The translations under genes were made by a program, and so were the position numbers. The notes under the pieces were generated by a model, which saw nothing but the letters and a program-made list of their open reading frames with translations, was not told the DNA's origin and did no database searches. Shown piece after piece: positions 46,029 through 56,183 of a stretch of 64,000 nucleotides of DNA. Positions within the stretch are counted from its first letter, which is position 1; each line of letters starts with the position of its first letter. Source of the stretch: Ceratopteris richardii (Eukaryota; Streptophyta; Polypodiopsida; Polypodiales; Pteridaceae); NCBI GenBank assembly GCA_020310875.1, contig CM035423.1, positions 125,028,164-125,092,163 of the forward strand, in the 5' to 3' direction.

Positions 46029-49000
46029 AGCGTCTGTCGCCCCTAACAGACCTCTGTTCTATCGGGTGGTCGATATAGTATTGGATGACATTGGTGGCAA
46101 GTTCGTGTTCGCCTATCCTTAAGCCTCTTGCTAGATCAGCTTCCAATGCATCCCAATTTATTGCGCCAGGGACCTCTGGTTGCGGGGTGGTGTAGTACTC
46201 AGAGTACATTGCTTGTTCACAAGCAAAAAGATGCAGCAGGTGTGTTGGCTTCGGTGCGAAGATCTCCGAGTGATACTCCCAGAAACCTGATCTAAACATT
46301 TCTTCGAAGGTCTGTTTGTAACATGCAGGGAGGTATTTGATGCGTGCATGCCAGGCGTAAGCCACACGAATACTGGGGGTGGTGCTCATGTCATACACCA
46401 AATCATAATTTCCATTGGTAAACCCCGGGAGACGTACCTGTGGTGCGGCTACATTTCTAAAAGTTTTCAGGACTACCTGCATCATATCTAAAACTTTAAG
46501 CATCATTTGAGCTGCTACATCTGGCATGGGCTTCAATCGCGGCATCCAATGGCGAATTGTTCCCATCATGTATGCTACCGACAGTGGTCCCTGTGGTGGC
46601 ACAATGTACGGGTAGTTTAGCCATTCCTTGCATTGCGCGTTGTTCTGCACTTTGATATTGAATGCCTTCCAAGACCTGCGGCGTGGAACTGGACCGTAGC
46701 ATGGATTGTATAGGAGATGTAAAGGCGCATTGTTCCATGTGCGTAGCATTTCTGGATATGTCTCTAGAAGTTTCTGCTGCCAGGTGGGTTGACGAATTTT
46801 GCCTTTTTGCGCCTCTGGAGGAAGGTCTTCGGGTTGAAATTGGGTAGCAAAGGGAGGAATCTGACCCGTGACTCTCTGTATTTCTGCATTATAATCAGCC
46901 AGGATAATATAATAAGGCCTGTATTGGAGTTCAGATGAGAGGATAAGGCATCTCGATGACAGGTTCTTGAAGTAAGCAGATTGTAGCACAGTTTCCTCTA
47001 TGACCCTCATGGCCTGATTTTGCACTACTGTGCGCTCTTCGTGAGAACTCCCGATTTCCTCCACTTGACGTAGCCATGGAGGCCATGGTGCTTCGAATGT
47101 GTCCTGAGCTTCGTCCGTTTGTTGGCCTCCTGGGAAGGGTTGTGGGTCGTATTCTTCTTCAAATGTCTGTTCCACAGGAATTTGTACTACTTCTTCGTCG
47201 GTGGGAGCCTCTGGAGGGGAAGGTGGTCTCTCATATTGTAGTAGACGTGCTTGCAATTCGGTGACCTGTTTCTGGAGATCTTTTAAGGCCTCTGAGTCCG
47301 TGAGAAGTGAAGCCGCGGAGGAGGTGGTTTGAGAGGCTGCTGTTCTTTCTTTTTGGTGTTTCTGCTTCAGTTGACCCAGTTCCTCTGATAGCAGGTCATG
47401 TGCTTCAAGCAGCATGGCATAGTCTTCCAATATGATCTTAATATTGTCGGGGGTCACTGCTTGAAACTTTGATGGGCTGATGGGTGCCCCAGGTGTGCTT
47501 TCGATAGCTGCTTCTAGGTTCTCTTGATTTTGTAATTGCAGGCGTCGATTCTCTTCATGAGCAGCAGCAAGATGTCGCTTGAGTAGGGCCATATTTCGCT
47601 GAAGCTTTGAATTGCGTTCCAGCTGTGTCCGTAGGTGACCTTCTACCACTTGTATTGCTTCCTGATTTGTGTTCTGTAACTGTACCTCCAATATGCTATG
47701 AGCCTCTTGGAGAGTTTGGAATTGTGTGTGGAGGCGAGCATTTTCCTCCTCTAGTGCAGCAAGGCGGTGTTGTAGTGTCTCCGAGTGCTCTTGCAGGCGT
47801 TCATTCTGTTACTGGAGCTGATTGTAATCTGTCCTTAAGTTTGATATACAAGCTAGCATGATGTCCAATGCATTTCCTATAGATGAGGGGGTGGTGTTTA
47901 CAATGGAAGATGCATGGGAAGGGAATTGGGGAAGGAGAAGAGTGAATGATGTGTCTATTGAAGACGTGTGTGTGGGTGAAATTGGTGGAGGGGGAATGGG
48001 AGGAGGTGGAAGCGTGGGGGGAGGGGGAGGTGCCGTGGGTGGTGAAATGTCCATACTTTCAGGAGTGGGTGCGAGTGTGGGGTCTACCATATACATTGGA
48101 ATGGTAGGTGGTGTGTGTGTGAAAGTGGTGAATAGATGAGAAGTGGGGTGGGGAGCTGAAAATAAAGAGAATGGTTGAGACCTAGGTTGAAAAGTTCTAG
48201 CAAGGAAGTTATGGAGGGATTGGAGAAGTGGAGAGATGGAGGTCGGGGGTTGAGGTTGTAGAGTTGAGGAGGGCATGAAGGGTTGCGTGGTAGCAGGGAA
48301 ACCCATGAATATGGATCTAGGGTCAGGATGACCTATGGCTGAGGGCATGGGGGATGGTTGTCCTAGGGCAGGCTCTATGAGCGATTCGGTGGATTGTGTA
48401 GTGATGGGGGTTGCTTCATAGATTGGGTTATCAGAGGTGGAGAATAGGGTTGAACTAGAGATGGGAGTACGGAAGATGAAGGTTGGTTCGGTGGGTTGAG
48501 TGGTCGAGGTGATTTCCACGGTTTCTGCTCTAGGAGGCGATGGTGGGGGTGTGGGTGGTAGTGGCTCGGTGGATTCCTCATGGGTGACTGAGTGCTCTTG
48601 GCTAGCAGTTTTTGTTGCTTGGGAGGTTGTCCTGATGGGTTCGGATGTAATAATTGGCCCTTCTGCCATTGTAATGGGGATCTGGATATTCTTACCTGAG
48701 CGTGGTCGTGTCTGGAATCTTCGTGGATCATATTGAACTGGAGACCTCCTAATGGCGGTCCGCACTGCTTCTACTACCCCATATGTTTCTGCCATCAATA
48801 AGAGACCTTCACTATATTCTGAGTCAACTCCTGCTTCTTCCAGCAACTGAGTCATGAGTACTCTACTGCTCTGTTCGGTGAGCAGTTGTTGCGATCGCAC
48901 TCGTTCCATAATTTGATACAGCCTTCGGAGTTCTGCTGTATAGGCTGGGGCTTCAGTGGTCTCCTCTTCATATGCTCCTTCTTCTTCTAGGTGTCCTTGT

Positions 49001-50310
49001 TATTGACCTTGCTGGGCGTCACTCCAATGTACATGGCGGTCGTCTGTAGATTTTCTTCTTCTTTGTGAAGATGTGCCTTGTTCTTCTGCATCTGAATAAT
49101 ACTCTACATCAGAGAGTTGTGTACTTTGTAAGAATGCTTCAAAGTCCTGAGGATCCATTCCTTCAGCATCTCTAGTTGTAGCAAATTCAAATTCAGATGG
49201 AGCAGGAGGAGCTGAAGGGGTAGCTTGTGTCGTAGTTTCAGATCCAGACCTGGGTATCCTAATGGTAAAGGGAGGTACAGTGGTCTCCCTTCGTGGCGAT
49301 ACTTCAGGAGTAGTCAAAAATTCTCTTGTCTGGACACAAGGGATTGCACCCCTCATGCGCTTGGATTGATGTGTGGACGTCTTGAGCTTCTTAAACATTT
49401 GTAATTGTGCCCAAGTTAAGGCACGTTCAATGGGAACATCGTATGCTAGGCACCAGTAAATAATGCGTGTGATTGCACAGCAACCGTTCACCACTAATTT
49501 CCTAGAAGACCTTTTATTTGCTTCATACAATTGATCTATAATCCATACCGGCAGCTTAATTGGTAACGCACCGGCCTCCGCTAAGTAGAGAGCGAACCAG
49601 ATTCTTTTGTGTGGTTGTGTGAAGAGGTCTTGGCCGGGGAAAGCAAAATGTTGCATGCACATACGGAGAGGGATGGACACGTTTGGTGTGAGTGCTGCCA
49701 TGTCTTTAGGCTTCAATAGTTTCCTATCCTTCATGTTAGTAGGAACAAGAGCATCCTTCTCAGAAGGTACATGTGTGCCGTGCATATTCAAAGCAGTGCT
49801 CACCAACTCCACAGTAAGTTCAAACCTCTTTAACTCGTTGTTGCCCAGCAAGGAAGGAAGAACAAATGATCCTGGTTTGTCCTTTTCTTCATTAGCTTGT
49901 AATGTGGAGACCAAATAATAGCATCGGAGGAGATCCGGTTTAGATAGTGGTGCTTCAAAGTATTCTGCTAGCCCTGCACGTTGCCATATGGTCTGGAGAT
50001 CCTCGGTGTTCTGTAGAGTCTCAAACTCCTTGGAGAAAAATTGGAATCGAACCCATGATCTATCATACTCGCACTTAGACTCCCATATATACTTGGCCTC
50101 TCCTAATGGACCTGGCATGCCATTGAACCAATGAGAATTGGCATGGACTCTTTCTGTGATCCCTGTGGGTGGATCCGGTACCAGGATCTGCTGAAGGTGT
50201 TGCAGCTCCACAGGTCGTTCAGTTGGTGGCACATCCACAGGTAGACTATCCACATCGATTCCTGCAGTAAGCATTCCTACTTGTGAGCTCGGGCCTGTTG
50301 CTTCTACCAT
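46027..50310 (-). pseudogene. ORF-X of element B: large gene between pol and 3' LTR
   Basis: Unknown function. One minus-strand frame of about 1,430 codons from ATG 50310 to the stop at 46027, broken only by TAA at 49002-49000 and 47811-47809. Parts: N-terminal conserved domain (roughly residues 1-310, incl. CMQHFAFPGQDLF, HKRIWFALYLAEAG, NGCCAITRIIYWCLAYD), acidic region, a short helical region (to ~530), a Pro/Ser/Thr-rich linker, a coiled-coil Gln/Glu/Leu-rich segment (from about residue 830), and a conserved C-terminal domain (incl. YMMGTIRHWMPRLKPMPD, YDMSTTPSIRVAYAWHARIK). No signal peptide or membrane segment is evident, so it does not look like a typical envelope protein. A 3' splice-site-like TTCTCACAG (ends 50332) lies 22 bp before the ATG. 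The N-terminal domain loosely recalls the plant transposon-protein domain seen in Athila-type elements (inference only). Confidence 0.75.
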
Positions 50311-50521
50311 GTTACTTCTTGCCTCCTGATTCTGTGAGAATATAGAAACATGTGTTAACATTGTAAAGGACAAGTTAGAACCGTTTTTGTCCCCATTACA
50401 ACATTATCATGAGGTTCGGGAGAGATTAGTAGGTTAATAAGTGCTCGGTGCTTGTGTGTGTAGTTAGGAATTGGTTGGACCTAAGAACTAAGTGGAATGA
50501 TGTAGTGTGAGAGTGACGTAG

Positions 50522-51181
50522 TTAGTAGGTGGGCATGGATTTACAACTAGGGTCCGGGGGTTTATTACAAGTTTTAGGTTGCCAAATGCAGTGGATGGGC
50601 TTTGATCTTGATTTTGTGGAGACTCTGAAGAGTTTGATAGGGGTATCTGCTTGAAGATGAGGCTTTTTAGGGACCCATTTACAAGTGATTCTACTAGTGC
50701 TCATGGAAGAATATGTGTCCGTGCGTGATGCATAAGACTGGGCCTCAGATGTTCGAGTGAGTGAAACATGTTGTACCGGTTGCGGCCTTGGTGTAGCTAT
50801 TTGAGCCTGCAAGCAAGCCTTAGGCACCCAGATTTGTCGTGATTGTGGGCTGGCCTTCATTGACTTCTTGGGTACCCAAATAGACTTCACCTTCGCAGAA
50901 GAATTAATGAAGGACTTCTCATTAGTGTCATGTTGTTGACTACTAATAAGAGGTTTTGGCCGTGGGGTCGGCCTGGTCTGAACAGGGTATTCGCCTTTTC
51001 GCCTCCATACTTGCTTCCATGGCTGAAACAATCTGCTTTGCTCCTTTTTTTGGCATTTAGTATCGGTAGTGTTCTGCTTCTTCTGTATTTGATCTGATGT
51101 GGGTTGTTGCAACCTGCTGGTCTTTGGAAAAGAAGGGAGTTCCGTACTCTCCCTGGCTCCGTTGTTGAGATTAGCCTCTTT
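50522..51181 (-). pseudogene. Pol tail with W-x-P-K repeats, element B
   Basis: In frame with PR2 and separated from it only by TAG at 51184-51182. The ~200-residue tail is basic and Ser/Thr/Gln-rich and carries four copies of a short motif: IWVPKK, IWVPKA, KWVPKK and IWQPKT. The role is unknown; basic W-x-P-K repeats could bind nucleic acid. The frame ends at 50522, about 210 bp before the ORF-X ATG. Confidence 0.55.
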
Positions 51182-52246
51182 CTACATCATACAGTTTTGG
51201 ACAAAAATAGCATTGTCAACTTCATGTGCGCCCCTGGAAGGACCAGGAGTTTGTGCCTTGCCTAGTTTCTTGAGTGCCTCATTTTCCAATTCAACTGTAA
51301 TTCGGCTATGATCTACCCATACCTGAAGAAGTCCACTTCTTAGGTTGAGGTTGACTGCATGATCATAGATCCAGTCCTGACCCAAGACAAGAGGCTCAGT
51401 GAGGTCCTCATCTTGACACACTAGTACTTTGACTGTCATCACTTCGTCTTGAATGGAGATGGGAAGATCCGCCTCGCCCATGCAAGGAGTTTCCACACCT
51501 CCCAATCCTATGAGATATGCTTCTATAGGATCGACAGTTAATTTCAATTCTTGACAGTAAGACAACTTGACAGCACTAGTGGATGCACCTGAGTCAATCA
51601 AAGCTCTTACAATCTTTGCACCCTTTCCTTGTCCTACTCCTAGGGTTACAAAAGGCCGTCGGTCGATTATTCTATGGGAATGCCCACCTGAAGTCTCGCA
51701 CATGGCCATAGGATAGCCTACAGATTCTTGAGTGTCAAGCATAGGCGGGTCTCTGTCTTGTCTCCTCAATTTCATTCGTCGGATGCGTTCTAAAGCTTCT
51801 GCCTGTGCTTCTTCTCTAATTCGTTTCTCTTCTTCTTTACGTTTCTTGGCAGTGTTGAGTCGATTTAGCATCTCTTCAGTGAGGGGTTCCTGATATAACT
51901 TGACTCTCAATCCACTTATGTAACTTGGTAGAATATCGCCCTCTAAAGTGGCTAGTTGAACTGCGCCACTTGTGGAGATTCTATTGATAATCATTGGACC
52001 GTAACCTCTTTTCTCTAATTTCTGTGCATGCTGCTTCAATGTGTAGACTAGGACTAGGTCGCCTGCTTTCAAGCCTTTATCCTTCACATGTGTATCAAAA
52101 TATGCCTTTTGCCTCTTCTTCGCTGCATAGATTCCTACTGCAGCTCTCAATCGTGTTTCGCCTAGACGTTCAAGATCAAAGATTCGAGAGGAGAGTTCAT
52201 GGCCTGTCCAGTCATGCTCTTGTGCTACCTTCAACATAGGTATCAA
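51182..52246 (-). CDS. Integrase C-terminus fused to a second aspartic protease (PR2), element B
   Basis: Residues ~1-125 are the integrase C-terminal region (GDLVLVYTLKQHAQKLEKRG, then GPMIINRI, a GPY/F-like module). A lysine/glutamate-rich helix follows (130-165). Residues ~198-315 form a retropepsin-like domain: LIDSGAST (catalytic Asp 218), YLIGLGG, and PLVLGQDWIYDH, the usual hydrophobic-Gly end motif. A protease in this place is unusual, because element B already has one upstream of RT. The frame is joined to the integrase ORF by an apparent one-base frameshift near 52245-52260. TAG at 51184-51182 ends it, but the frame continues into the W-x-P-K tail. Element E2 shows the same order. 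Confidence 0.8.
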   Translation of the reverse strand: MIPMLKVAQEHDWTGHELSSRIFDLERLGETRLRAAVGIYAAKKRQKAYFDTHVKDKGLKAGDLVLVYTLKQHAQKLEKRGYGPMIINRISTSGAVQLATLEGDILPSYISGLRVKLYQEPLTEEMLNRLNTAKKRKEEEKRIREEAQAEALERIRRMKLRRQDRDPPMLDTQESVGYPMAMCETSGGHSHRIIDRRPFVTLGVGQGKGAKIVRALIDSGASTSAVKLSYCQELKLTVDPIEAYLIGLGGVETPCMGEADLPISIQDEVMTVKVLVCQDEDLTEPLVLGQDWIYDHAVNLNLRSGLLQVWVDHSRITVELENEALKKLGKAQTPGPSRGAHEVDNAIFVQNCMM

Positions 52247-53508
52247 AAAGTCCAGGGTAGCACATCATTTTGGCCGAATACCATCTGAAAGGGGGTGGCT
52301 TGGAGTACCGTTTTATAGGCAACCCGGTATGCCCAAACAGCATGGTGTAGCTGTTTGTCCCAATCAGAGCGTTTATTGTTCACTAGTTTAGTCAGCACAT
52401 TGCATAAGATCTTATTAGCGCTCTCAGCCTGGCCATTAGCTTGTGGATGATAGGGGGCCAATTTCTTATGTATCACCAAGAATTCTTGGAGAAGTTTTTC
52501 TATGACTTCATTCAAGAAGTGTGTGCCTCTATCACTCACCAACTCTATTGGCAATCCGTACCTCGTGAATACATTTTCAAATAAGAACTTTGCTGTTGTT
52601 TGAGCATCATTTTTTGTAGTAGCTTTCGCTTCTACCCACTTGGTTAGATAGTCTGTGGCCACGATGATATATTCAGCATGTGAACCCTTAGCTGGGGGAT
52701 TAATAGGACCAACAAAGTCTATTCCCCATTTAGAGAACGCACGTCCGCCCATCATAGGCTTCAGTGGCATCTCATCCTTGCGTATAGGGTACTGAGTTCT
52801 CTGACAAACATCACACCGTTTCACATAGGTATGTGCATCCATGTGAAGGGTTGGCCACCAAAAGCCCGCAAAGAGTATTGCCTTGATTACCCGATCTGGT
52901 CCAAAGTGTCCCCCTGCTACACCTTGGTGAGCAGTATCCAAGATTTTGAGATATTCACTCTCATGGACACATAGTCTCAGGTAACCATCTTTACCACGCT
53001 TGTATAGATTATCACCAATGAGTGAATAATCCTGGGCTTCTTGTTCTAAACTCCTTTGCCTAGCCAGAGTCAAGTCTGGAGGGAATGTTTTCGTCCTTAA
53101 GAAGGATACTAGAGGTTCACTCCAATCTGGCACTATGGACACTTGATAAAGAGTGGCATGTTCCACAGGTGGTTTAGTGCAGCAGCTTGGGCATTCCTTG
53201 CACAACTTTTGGACATCAGCCTCCATAGTCGGCCAATGCACTCCGAGTCTCCTTAGTGTCTGTAAGGTTCGTTGCTTTGAGTAGTGTTGCTCTAATGCAC
53301 CTACATGTGCTAAATACAACCATTTAGTGTACTCGTCCTCTTCTACACAACAAACCAAGATCCCTTGATCTGTCTGTTTGTACATGCTTCTTGCCATGAT
53401 GTGATACTTTTGGGCTTTTACTACCTCTCTATCCTGTGTGTTTATTACTGGGTGGTTAGGTCCGTATGTCAACACTGGTACCAATGGCTTAGCCCACTGC
53501 GGCACCAC
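52243..53508 (-). CDS. Integrase with two tandem zinc-binding modules, element B
   Basis: Joins element cDNA to the host chromosome. The catalytic triad is visible: D264 (WGIDFVGP), D326 (SDRGTHF) and E362 (QAESANK), i.e. DX61DX35E. The N-terminal zinc-binding region is present twice. Module 1 (~33-106) has H68, H75, C103 and C106. Module 2 (~158-235) has H194, H201, C232 and C235. The two align along their length (for example SMYKQTDQGILVCC with NLYKRGKDGYLRLC, and HWPTMEADVQ with WWPTLHMDAH). It is continuous with the upstream PR-RT-RH frame except for TAA at 53511-53509. The C-terminus shifts frame at ~52250 into the next reading frame. Proviral decay is slight. Confidence 0.88.
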   Translation of the reverse strand: MVPQWAKPLVPVLTYGPNHPVINTQDREVVKAQKYHIMARSMYKQTDQGILVCCVEEDEYTKWLYLAHVGALEQHYSKQRTLQTLRRLGVHWPTMEADVQKLCKECPSCCTKPPVEHATLYQVSIVPDWSEPLVSFLRTKTFPPDLTLARQRSLEQEAQDYSLIGDNLYKRGKDGYLRLCVHESEYLKILDTAHQGVAGGHFGPDRVIKAILFAGFWWPTLHMDAHTYVKRCDVCQRTQYPIRKDEMPLKPMMGGRAFSKWGIDFVGPINPPAKGSHAEYIIVATDYLTKWVEAKATTKNDAQTTAKFLFENVFTRYGLPIELVSDRGTHFLNEVIEKLLQEFLVIHKKLAPYHPQANGQAESANKILCNVLTKLVNNKRSDWDKQLHHAVWAYRVAYKTVLQATPFQMVFGQNDVLPWTF

Positions 53509-56169
53509 TTAAGCATCAGGAAGGTCATCTGACACTCCTTGTGGGGCTTCTCCCGAGGTGAGCCTAGAAAGGTGATCTGCTCTCAAATGAGTCTTCCCTT
53601 TCCTTACCACAACCTCAAAATCATATTCCATTAGCAAGAGAAACCATCTTACTAATCTTCCTGTATTGCATGGCTTGTTTACGAGGTATAGCAATGCCTG
53701 ATGATTAGTAAAAAATTTAAACTTATTTGCAAGCAAATAGTGTCTAAATTTCTTAACTGCATATACCATGCCTAAGCCTTCTCTCTCAGTAGTGGTATAA
53801 TTTCGTTCAGCTGCATTCAATTGTCTACTAGCATAGGCAATTGGAAGATCCATATTACCTTCACCAGTGGGTTGTGCAAGCACACATCCAATGGCATAAT
53901 TGGATGCATCCACATGAACATGGAAAGGCTTATTCCAATCCGGTGTGGTTAAGATTGGTGCTGAACATAATCGCCGTTTAAGCTCATTGAAGGAATTCTC
54001 ACATTCCTCAGTCCACTCAAAGTTTGTCAGAAGTCCGTACAGAGGCTTTGCAATGATGGCATACATGTGTATAAATCGTCGGTAATAACCACAATGCCCC
54101 ATGAAAGCTTGTACTTCCTTGACATTCTTTGGCCTAGGTAATTCGGCTATAGCTCTTACTTTCTCTTCATCCGTAGATATGCCATTGTTTGACACTATGT
54201 GTCCTAGAATTTTGCCTTGCCTGACCATAAAAACACATTTTTCTGGGTTTAGGCAGACTTGATATTCTCTACATTTGTCAAAGATTTGTCTGAGTTCAGG
54301 AATATGGGTTTGTCTAATGTTGGAATGAGCACAAAGATCATCAACATAGACTTCTAAGTTCTTCCTCAAGAACTCCTTAAATACATGGCACATCAGCCTT
54401 TGGAAGGTTGCGGGAGCATTGGTCAGCCCGAATGGCATTACCCTAAAAGCGAATATACCCCACTCTGTGGCAAAAGCCGTTTTATGCTGATCTTCTGGTG
54501 CAATGGCCACTTGATTGTAGCCAGAGAACCCATCTAGGAACCTGTACACTTCCTTGCCTGCCACCCTTTCTAATAGATGCTCAGTGATAGGAAGCGGGTA
54601 ATTATCCCTGATCGTGGCTGCGTTAACCTTCTTCAAGTTAATGCATACTCGTAATTTGCCGTTCTTCTTGGGCACCACCACAATGGGGGATACCCATTCA
54701 GTGTGCTCAATTTCATAGATAAATCCAGCTTCAATCAAGCGGTCTATCTCTTCTTTGATCTTGGCAGCATAGTTGTCATTGTATGTGTATGGCTTTTGTT
54801 TTGAGGGTCTGGCCTCTGTAGTCATGGGAATCGTATGTGAGCATATGTCCGGGTCCACTCCTTTCAAATCCTTGTAACTCCAAGCAAATACATCTCTGTA
54901 TTCTCTTAGCAAGGCTATCAGCTCATGCTCTTCTTCCTCAGTGAGGTCATGTCCTATGTAAGTGCACCTCTCTTCTCCTTCTTCTATGGCTACCACTATT
55001 TTCTTGGTGGTTTCTTTGTTATCATAGGCCTCTCCCGATTGTGCCTCTCGTTTAGGCATTCTAACCATGACTCTCCTGTCATCTATCTCATACTTCTTAA
55101 AATTTCCCGGGACCTCAAACAAAGATTCTTCCTCTTCTGGTGTGACTTCTCTCTTCTTTCTTTCCTTTCCTTCTTCCTTAGAGGTTACATGTGTGGCTAG
55201 CCTTACATCCTTTGTAAGCTCTCCGTGCTTCTGGGGTTGAAATTCTACTTCATAGAAGTATTCCTTATCTGATGCAAAAGGTGGGTCCATAATGATTGAC
55301 TCTAGATCGGAGTCGCTCGCATCCTCAAATGCATCAGGGCTAGGTTCACACTCTTCTAAAACCGCCTCTCCCATGATCGGCTCTATGGAGAAGACTGAAA
55401 TGTCATAGCCATCCTCATCACAGTGAGGTGTCCATTGTTCTTCATTGATGGCTACATCCATGGTTGCTAGAATTTTTGCCCAGCCGTGAGGTTCGAATTC
55501 TTTGTCTGGAAAAACTACAAGTGCATAGGCTGGGTCTTGGATTGATCTATGGGTTTCTTTTGCACCTATCTCCCTGGCTTTTTCTCTCTTCTCTTCTTCT
55601 ACTGCTACCTTACACATCCATAAGTGAGTGTCTTCATGCATCCATGAGGATCCTGATCCTAGGGAATGCACCGATTCCGTATCATCTTTGGCTCTATGGA
55701 TGGGGTTCCATTGGATAGGAGGGACATCTCTATGAGAGTAATCCTTGAGATTGACTTTGGTTGTAACTCCTAAGTGCTGCAAATACAAGGAATTGGTTCC
55801 CCAATCCTGTACCACTTGCAACTGCCGCATAAATGGTCTTCCCAAAATCATCTCATAGGCTTGATTTTTGCTAAAGTCATAGATAGCAAATGTGTGCTCA
55901 AACTCTACACCACAAGTAGTGAGAGTTATCCCCTCGAGTAGTCCTAAGGGTCTTTCTATGTGCCCGTCAGCCATCTGCAATTTCATTCTCGTTGGCCTGA
56001 GAGCTGGCTTGCCCCATCGTTTCCATAAGGAAGTGGTAACAATTGCAACTCCTGCACCTGAGTCCAAGATGGCCTTGGTTGTGTATCCCTGATGAGTGAT
56101 GGGGAGATATGTGTTTCCCTCTTCGCCCTCACTCATGTCTCCTATCTTGTCTAAGGGTATTTGTGGCAC
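53509..56169 (-). CDS. Protease-reverse transcriptase-RNase H polyprotein, element B
   Basis: An 886-codon frame. PR1 is at ~25-130 (AILDSGAGVAIV, MILGRPFM). An acidic linker runs to ~430 with the MPKREAQ and CTYIGHD motifs. RT lies at ~445-640 (VVPKKNGKLRVCI, FLDGFSGYNQ, MPFGLTNAPATFQRL, YVDDLC at ~606). The connection domain carries GHCGYYRRF, and RNase H (~705-875) carries HVDASNYAIG and ERNYTTTERE. The third RNase H aspartate is Asn (FFTNHQALLYL). No ATG starts the frame: it opens one base out of frame with gag's end, with gag TAG and pol overlapping as CCTAGGTAG. It was therefore made by frameshift or has suffered an indel. TAA at 53511-53509 separates it from integrase. Confidence 0.92.
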   Translation of the reverse strand: MPQIPLDKIGDMSEGEEGNTYLPITHQGYTTKAILDSGAGVAIVTTSLWKRWGKPALRPTRMKLQMADGHIERPLGLLEGITLTTCGVEFEHTFAIYDFSKNQAYEMILGRPFMRQLQVVQDWGTNSLYLQHLGVTTKVNLKDYSHRDVPPIQWNPIHRAKDDTESVHSLGSGSSWMHEDTHLWMCKVAVEEEKREKAREIGAKETHRSIQDPAYALVVFPDKEFEPHGWAKILATMDVAINEEQWTPHCDEDGYDISVFSIEPIMGEAVLEECEPSPDAFEDASDSDLESIIMDPPFASDKEYFYEVEFQPQKHGELTKDVRLATHVTSKEEGKERKKREVTPEEEESLFEVPGNFKKYEIDDRRVMVRMPKREAQSGEAYDNKETTKKIVVAIEEGEERCTYIGHDLTEEEEHELIALLREYRDVFAWSYKDLKGVDPDICSHTIPMTTEARPSKQKPYTYNDNYAAKIKEEIDRLIEAGFIYEIEHTEWVSPIVVVPKKNGKLRVCINLKKVNAATIRDNYPLPITEHLLERVAGKEVYRFLDGFSGYNQVAIAPEDQHKTAFATEWGIFAFRVMPFGLTNAPATFQRLMCHVFKEFLRKNLEVYVDDLCAHSNIRQTHIPELRQIFDKCREYQVCLNPEKCVFMVRQGKILGHIVSNNGISTDEEKVRAIAELPRPKNVKEVQAFMGHCGYYRRFIHMYAIIAKPLYGLLTNFEWTEECENSFNELKRRLCSAPILTTPDWNKPFHVHVDASNYAIGCVLAQPTGEGNMDLPIAYASRQLNAAERNYTTTEREGLGMVYAVKKFRHYLLANKFKFFTNHQALLYLVNKPCNTGRLVRWFLLLMEYDFEVVVRKGKTHLRADHLSRLTSGEAPQGVSDDLPDA

Positions 56170-56183
56170 TGTTCTCTGGGATC

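Noticed and set aside
47858..48139. Glycine-rich protein on the plus strand
   Set aside because: It is the antisense shadow of the Pro-rich linker of ORF-X.
53509..53511. Programmed stop readthrough between RNase H and integrase
   Set aside because: The single TAA could be a point mutation like the other stops in this copy. No readthrough context or downstream structure can be shown.
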